Below, in pieces: positions 43,000-47,228 of a DNA stretch of 47,228 nt. Each line of letters begins with the position of its first letter. The first letter of the stretch is position 1. The notes below the pieces were generated by a model that was not told the DNA's origin, did not search any database, and saw nothing but the letters and a program-made list of their open reading frames with translations. The position numbers and the translations under genes were made by a program. The DNA is from Clostridium guangxiense (GTDB lineage: Bacteria; Bacillota; Clostridia; Clostridiales; Clostridiaceae), in assembly GCF_021043395.1 (NCBI RefSeq), contig NZ_JAJNKE010000026.1, positions 12,101-59,328 on the forward strand. The letters run 5' to 3'.

Positions 43000-45900
43000 G
43001 GGATAAGTGATGGAGTTGATTTGCAGTATTTAATAAAAGGAAAAACTTTAAGAGAAAATATTGTAATAAACAAAGCAACTTCTGCTAATAGCTTTACTTT
43101 TAATCTATCCGTAAAAAATTTAACTGCTGTAAAAAAAGACAATACCATAGAGTTTTTGGATAAAAAGACGCAAAACGAGGTGTTCAGCATAGTACCACCT
43201 GTTATGTATGATGCAAATGGAGAAAGTTCAGAGGATATTCAAATTGATGTAAAAGAAAATAAAAAAGGATATACTTTGATCCTAACACCAAATAAAACTT
43301 GGATGAACAGCACGGATAGAAAATACCCTATAGTAATTGATCCTGATGTAACCTCAACCTTATCACAAAAGGATATAGATGATACCTTTATTTGTTCTAA
43401 CGATACAGAGAATAAAAAATACAATTTATTTTTAAGAGTAGGTAATGTTCCAACTATAGGTACTACAGAAACTTATTTAAAGTTTAATAATTTGCCAAAG
43501 CTGAATACTGGAGATATGGTCACAAACTGCCAATTGTATTTGGATAAGCAAAGTTCTTACAGCGGCTCAGATGGAGAAATAGAAGCTCATAAAATTTTGA
43601 CAAATTGGAATAATGACTCAATATCCTGGAGCAATAAGCCTGGTGTAGAAAGCAAAATTACAGATACACAAAAGGTTTCTGGAGATTGGTATTCATGGGA
43701 CATAACTAATATAGCCAAGGCATGGTATAATAACGAGGCCAATTATGGAGTCATGCTTAAAAGAAGTAATCCTGCATCAGGTCATACAGCATTTTTATCC
43801 TCTGATACTTCGAGTGCCTACAGCGGGGGATGGCCAAGAGTTGTTGTATCGTATACTAATAACAGTGGACTTGAAGATTATTGGACATATCATTCGCAAG
43901 GTGCTGGGAGAGCAGGAACCGGGTACATAAATGACTATAATGGGAACTTAATATTTGAACACGATGATATGGACACTACAGGAAATAGAATGCCTGTAGC
44001 TATAAAGCATATATATAACAGTAATGATAGAGATAGTACTTTTGGTTGTGGGAATGGCTGGAGGACAAATTTAAATCAAAGGATATTAAATCAGTCTATT
44101 GGTGGAACTCAATATTATGTTTATATTGATGAAGACGGCACAAAGCATTATTTTTATTATGATTCTACTTCAAAGGTTTACAAAAATGAGGAGGGACTAG
44201 ATTTAACCTTTAAGATCAACTCTGATAGTACCTATGATATAGTAGATAAGGATGGCACAGATTTATATTTTACATCAGGAGGATATTTAAATAAGATAAT
44301 AGACAAAAATGGAAATACTGATGTAATTCGATATAATGGTACCACTTTATATGAAGTGACGGATGGTGCTGGAAGGGTAACAAGTTTTACTGCAACAGCC
44401 CAAGGATATCTTACAGGAATTACGGATCCTGATGGCAGAAAAACTCAATTTATTTATACTGGCACAGATTTAACCAATATAATCTATCCAGATGGAAATA
44501 AAACCACTTACACTTATGATTCAAATCACAATTTGATAAGTGCAGCAAACTATGATGGCTTAAAACTAACATATTCTTATTACACAGTGGCTCCATATAG
44601 AGTAAAACAAGTAACTCAAACTGGTGCAGATGGAACAGGTGGCGGAAGCTTGAGCATTAGCTACGGTTTTAATGATACAAGCTTTACAGATGCTAAAAAT
44701 AGAACAGAAATATATCAATTTAATAATTCAGGAAATACTATGTGCATAACAGATGGTGATGGTAATGCACAAGCTTATCAGTATACAACTGACAATGCAA
44801 AAAGCACAAATAAGCTTTCTTTAGATTCAAAGCTGCAAAAAAGCAACAAAAGTTACTTAAAAAACAGCAGTGCTGAAGTAAGTAATTCTTATTGGACCTT
44901 TGGCTATACTGGGGCATCAGCTGTTGGAAGTGGAAGCTATTCAAACGAGGCGGCATATGTTGGTTCAAATTCCTTGAAGATAGCTAAAACTGATTATGGA
45001 GATACTGTGTATTATAATGAAAATGTTGACTTGACTAAAGGAAAAACCTATACATTTTCTGGTTATGTGAAGGCAAACGGAATAACCAATGATAAAAAAG
45101 CTGGTGCTGCATTATATGTAATTTATCAAGATAAAAATGGAGTACAGCAGTCTGCAGCCTCAAGCTATGTAACTGGAACTGCAGATTGGGAAAGATATTC
45201 GGTTACCTTTACCCTGCCAGCGGATTCAGCCTCTACAACTGTATCTGTAAGAGCTGGAGTAGTCTTAGAAAAGGGTACAGCATATTTTGATGCACTTCAG
45301 CTTGAAGAAGGAACTTTAGAAAGTAGATACAATTTACTAGAAAACTCAGATTTTGATTACGGAAGCTTATCCTCAGAAAACTGGCTGTATAACATGGGGG
45401 ATTCTACAGGAGGTGTTACAACCCTTGAAAATCGCTCGATTTATAAAATTCAAGGAAACCTAGGAAAGTCTAAAAATATAAGTCAAGTAGTAAATGTATC
45501 AGGAAAAGCAGGAGATTCCTTTGTACTGTCAGGTTGGGCAAAAGCAGATTCACTGCCTAAAGACTCTAGTGCAAATAGATATTTTGCACTGGATCTAGGG
45601 ATAAATTTAAATGATGGCACAACTCAGTGGGTAGTTATAAATTTTAATGCTGATAGTGGAAAATGGCAGTTTGCATCTGGACCAGCTGTTGCTAAGGGAG
45701 ATTACAAATCCTTAACCTATTATGCCTTGTATTATGATGAAGAAAACTGCGCATACTTTGATAACCTTCAACTTTACAAGGAGGAATATGGACAAAGCTA
45801 TCAATATGATTCAAAGGGAAACGTAATTTCTACCTCAGATTTAGCAAAGCAGCAAAGCAAATTTGACTACAATGGAAATAATGACCTTGTAACAGCTACT

Positions 45901-47228
45901 GACCCCAGCGGTAACCAGTATAAATATGAATATGACGGAAAGCGAAATATAACAAAAGCAACTACAGCCATGAATGTAGTTTACAGCTTCCAATATGACT
46001 CCTATGGAAATCCAATAAAAAGCACAACAAGTGGAACAACAAACCACATAGATTCATCGGCAGCTTATACCTCTGATGGTAACTACATGAGTTCCTTAAC
46101 AGATGCAATGGGCAATACGAAGAACTATAATTACGATTCTAAAACGGGAAATTTATTGACCTCCACGGATGTAAAGGGCAAAGTAACAACTAATACCTAT
46201 GATAGTAATGATAGACTAACAAGTGTAACTAAGAATGTGGATGGTAAGAATATAGCTAACACTTATACCTATAAAAATGATAAAATAGATACTATAGGGC
46301 ATAATGGCTTTAACTACAGCTTTTTGTACGATTCTATAGGAAGAAATACAGGGGTTAGTGTAGGAAATCAAAAGCTAATAACGAATATCTATGAGCAAAA
46401 TGGAGATAATCTATTAGAATCCGACTACGGAAATGGCAATATAGTTAAGTCCGATTATGATAGTCAGGATAGAGTGATTTCTAAAAAGGCAAATGGAGTA
46501 GAAATAGCACATTATACCTACGATGCCAGCGGAAATTTAGGTTTACTTGAGGATAAAGTAAACAACATAAGCTATAAATACAGCTATGATTTAGCAGATA
46601 GACTAACAAAAATTACAGATTCAAAAGGTAATGTATATAAAAATATGTATGACAAAAACAATAATATGTCTGGCTGTAGAGAAGTAGTAAATGGGAAAAC
46701 CATAGAAACAGATTATGATTATGATAAAGATAATAAAATAAGTTTAGTATCATTAAATTTCTTATATGAATATATGCGCTATGATTATGATGATTTATCA
46801 AGAGTAAGCAGCGAAATTCTAAAATATGGAGACTCAACATATTACGTTACTAAATTTGATTATTTATCAGGCAAGGATGGCTCCAGCACAACTAGAATAG
46901 GCAGCATAGATAACAATGGAAATAAAATATCCTATACCTATGATGCACTAGGAAATATATCAACAACAACACAGGCAGGAATAACAATAAAATATACCTA
47001 TAATGAATTGAATGAAGTTACAAGAGAAGACAATGGAATGCTAAATAAATCCATAGTTTACGCCTATGATGCTGGAGGAAACATAACAAGTAAAACGGAA
47101 TATCCATATACAACAGGAGCTTTAGGTGCAGCAACAAACACAATAAGCTACGGCTATGGCGATACAAACTGGAAGGATAAGCTGACAAGTTATAATGGAA
47201 AAAATATAACCTATGATGCCATAGGAAA
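42991..47228 (+). pseudogene. Rhs/YD-repeat wall protein, 5'-truncated and running off the window
   Basis: A single frame appears open from a TGA at 42988 to the window end in every part I translated (>1400 codons). It starts abruptly at GVDLQYLIKGKTLRENI, which in relatives lies well inside the protein, with no start codon or ribosome binding site near. The order is a DNRLRE-like domain (about 43120-43850), then an Rhs core start (YINDYNGNLIFEHDD). YD repeats follow, then two carbohydrate-binding-like domains (about 44880-45340 and 45340-45790), then more YD repeats such as TYDSNDRLTSVTK. Such proteins are secreted polymorphic-toxin or surface shells. Without its signal peptide it is probably dead. 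Confidence 0.78.

Overview
This window looks like chromosomal DNA from a low-GC Gram-positive anaerobe, most likely a Clostridium. The base composition is strongly AT-rich, genes have strong GGAGG-type ribosome binding sites, and TTG/GTG starts occur. The gene set also fits: thiolase, inducible ornithine decarboxylase, HelD, T-box, BmrR-like MerR regulators, and Rhs-type wall protein. The genus is an inference. No rRNA, tRNA, CRISPR array, prophage or transposase gene was seen.

Layout. 0-2.5 kb: an AraC regulator divergent from a DHA2-type MFS exporter. 2.5-3.5 kb: an AT-rich gap. 3.5-8.6 kb: a PucR-type regulator, an ornithine decarboxylase and a PotE-like antiporter, a probable acid-resistance/putrescine module. 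8.8-13.5 kb (minus strand): a four-gene D-amino-acid operon downstream of an Lrp/AsnC regulator. It encodes a D-amino acid transaminase, the two halves of a DGLUCY-like D-glutamate cyclase as separate genes, and alanine racemase. 13.6-20.6 kb (minus): HelD, then an ABC-2 exporter with one ATPase and two copies of a permease pair, the copies separated by a repeat element. 21-24.8 kb: a metallo-beta-lactamase/beta-CASP protein with a long extra C-terminus, and a secreted DUF5050-like protein. 24.8-26 kb: a decayed yhgE/pip gene and a repeat. 26-32.9 kb: an ABC-F ATPase behind an attenuator-like hairpin, two intact MerR regulators and one dead one, and an HcxA/GldA-type dehydrogenase behind a T-box whose specifier I read as GUA (valine). 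33-36 kb: a TetR regulator and a thiolase sharing an operator-like element, then a QueG-like Fe-S protein. 36-38.5 kb: a TrmB regulator plus a MATE pump with a near-perfect palindromic operator. 38.5-39.4 kb: a deletion scar fusing the N-terminus of a LevR-type sigma-54 activator to the C-terminus of a sugar-phosphate SIS deglycase, behind an intact-looking sigma-54 promoter. 39.4-42.9 kb: a YtrA-type GntR regulator with a 38-bp palindrome and two tandem ATPase-permease pairs. 43 kb to the end: a large Rhs/YD-repeat protein lacking its 5' end and running off the window.

Two things run through the window. First, palindromic non-coding repeats. Family A is about 335 bp, with long imperfect terminal inverted repeats and no coding capacity. 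Family B is about 100 bp and may share terminal sequence with A. They sit at operon junctions, in 5' leaders and at gene-breakage points. Second, local self-controlled transport or metabolic modules, each with a visible operator: three MerR promoters with 19-bp spacers, a TetR element present twice, and TrmB and GntR palindromes. The most interesting leads are the split D-glutamate cyclase operon, the T-box-controlled 2-oxoacid/alcohol dehydrogenase, the repeat superfamily, and the LevR-SIS scar.
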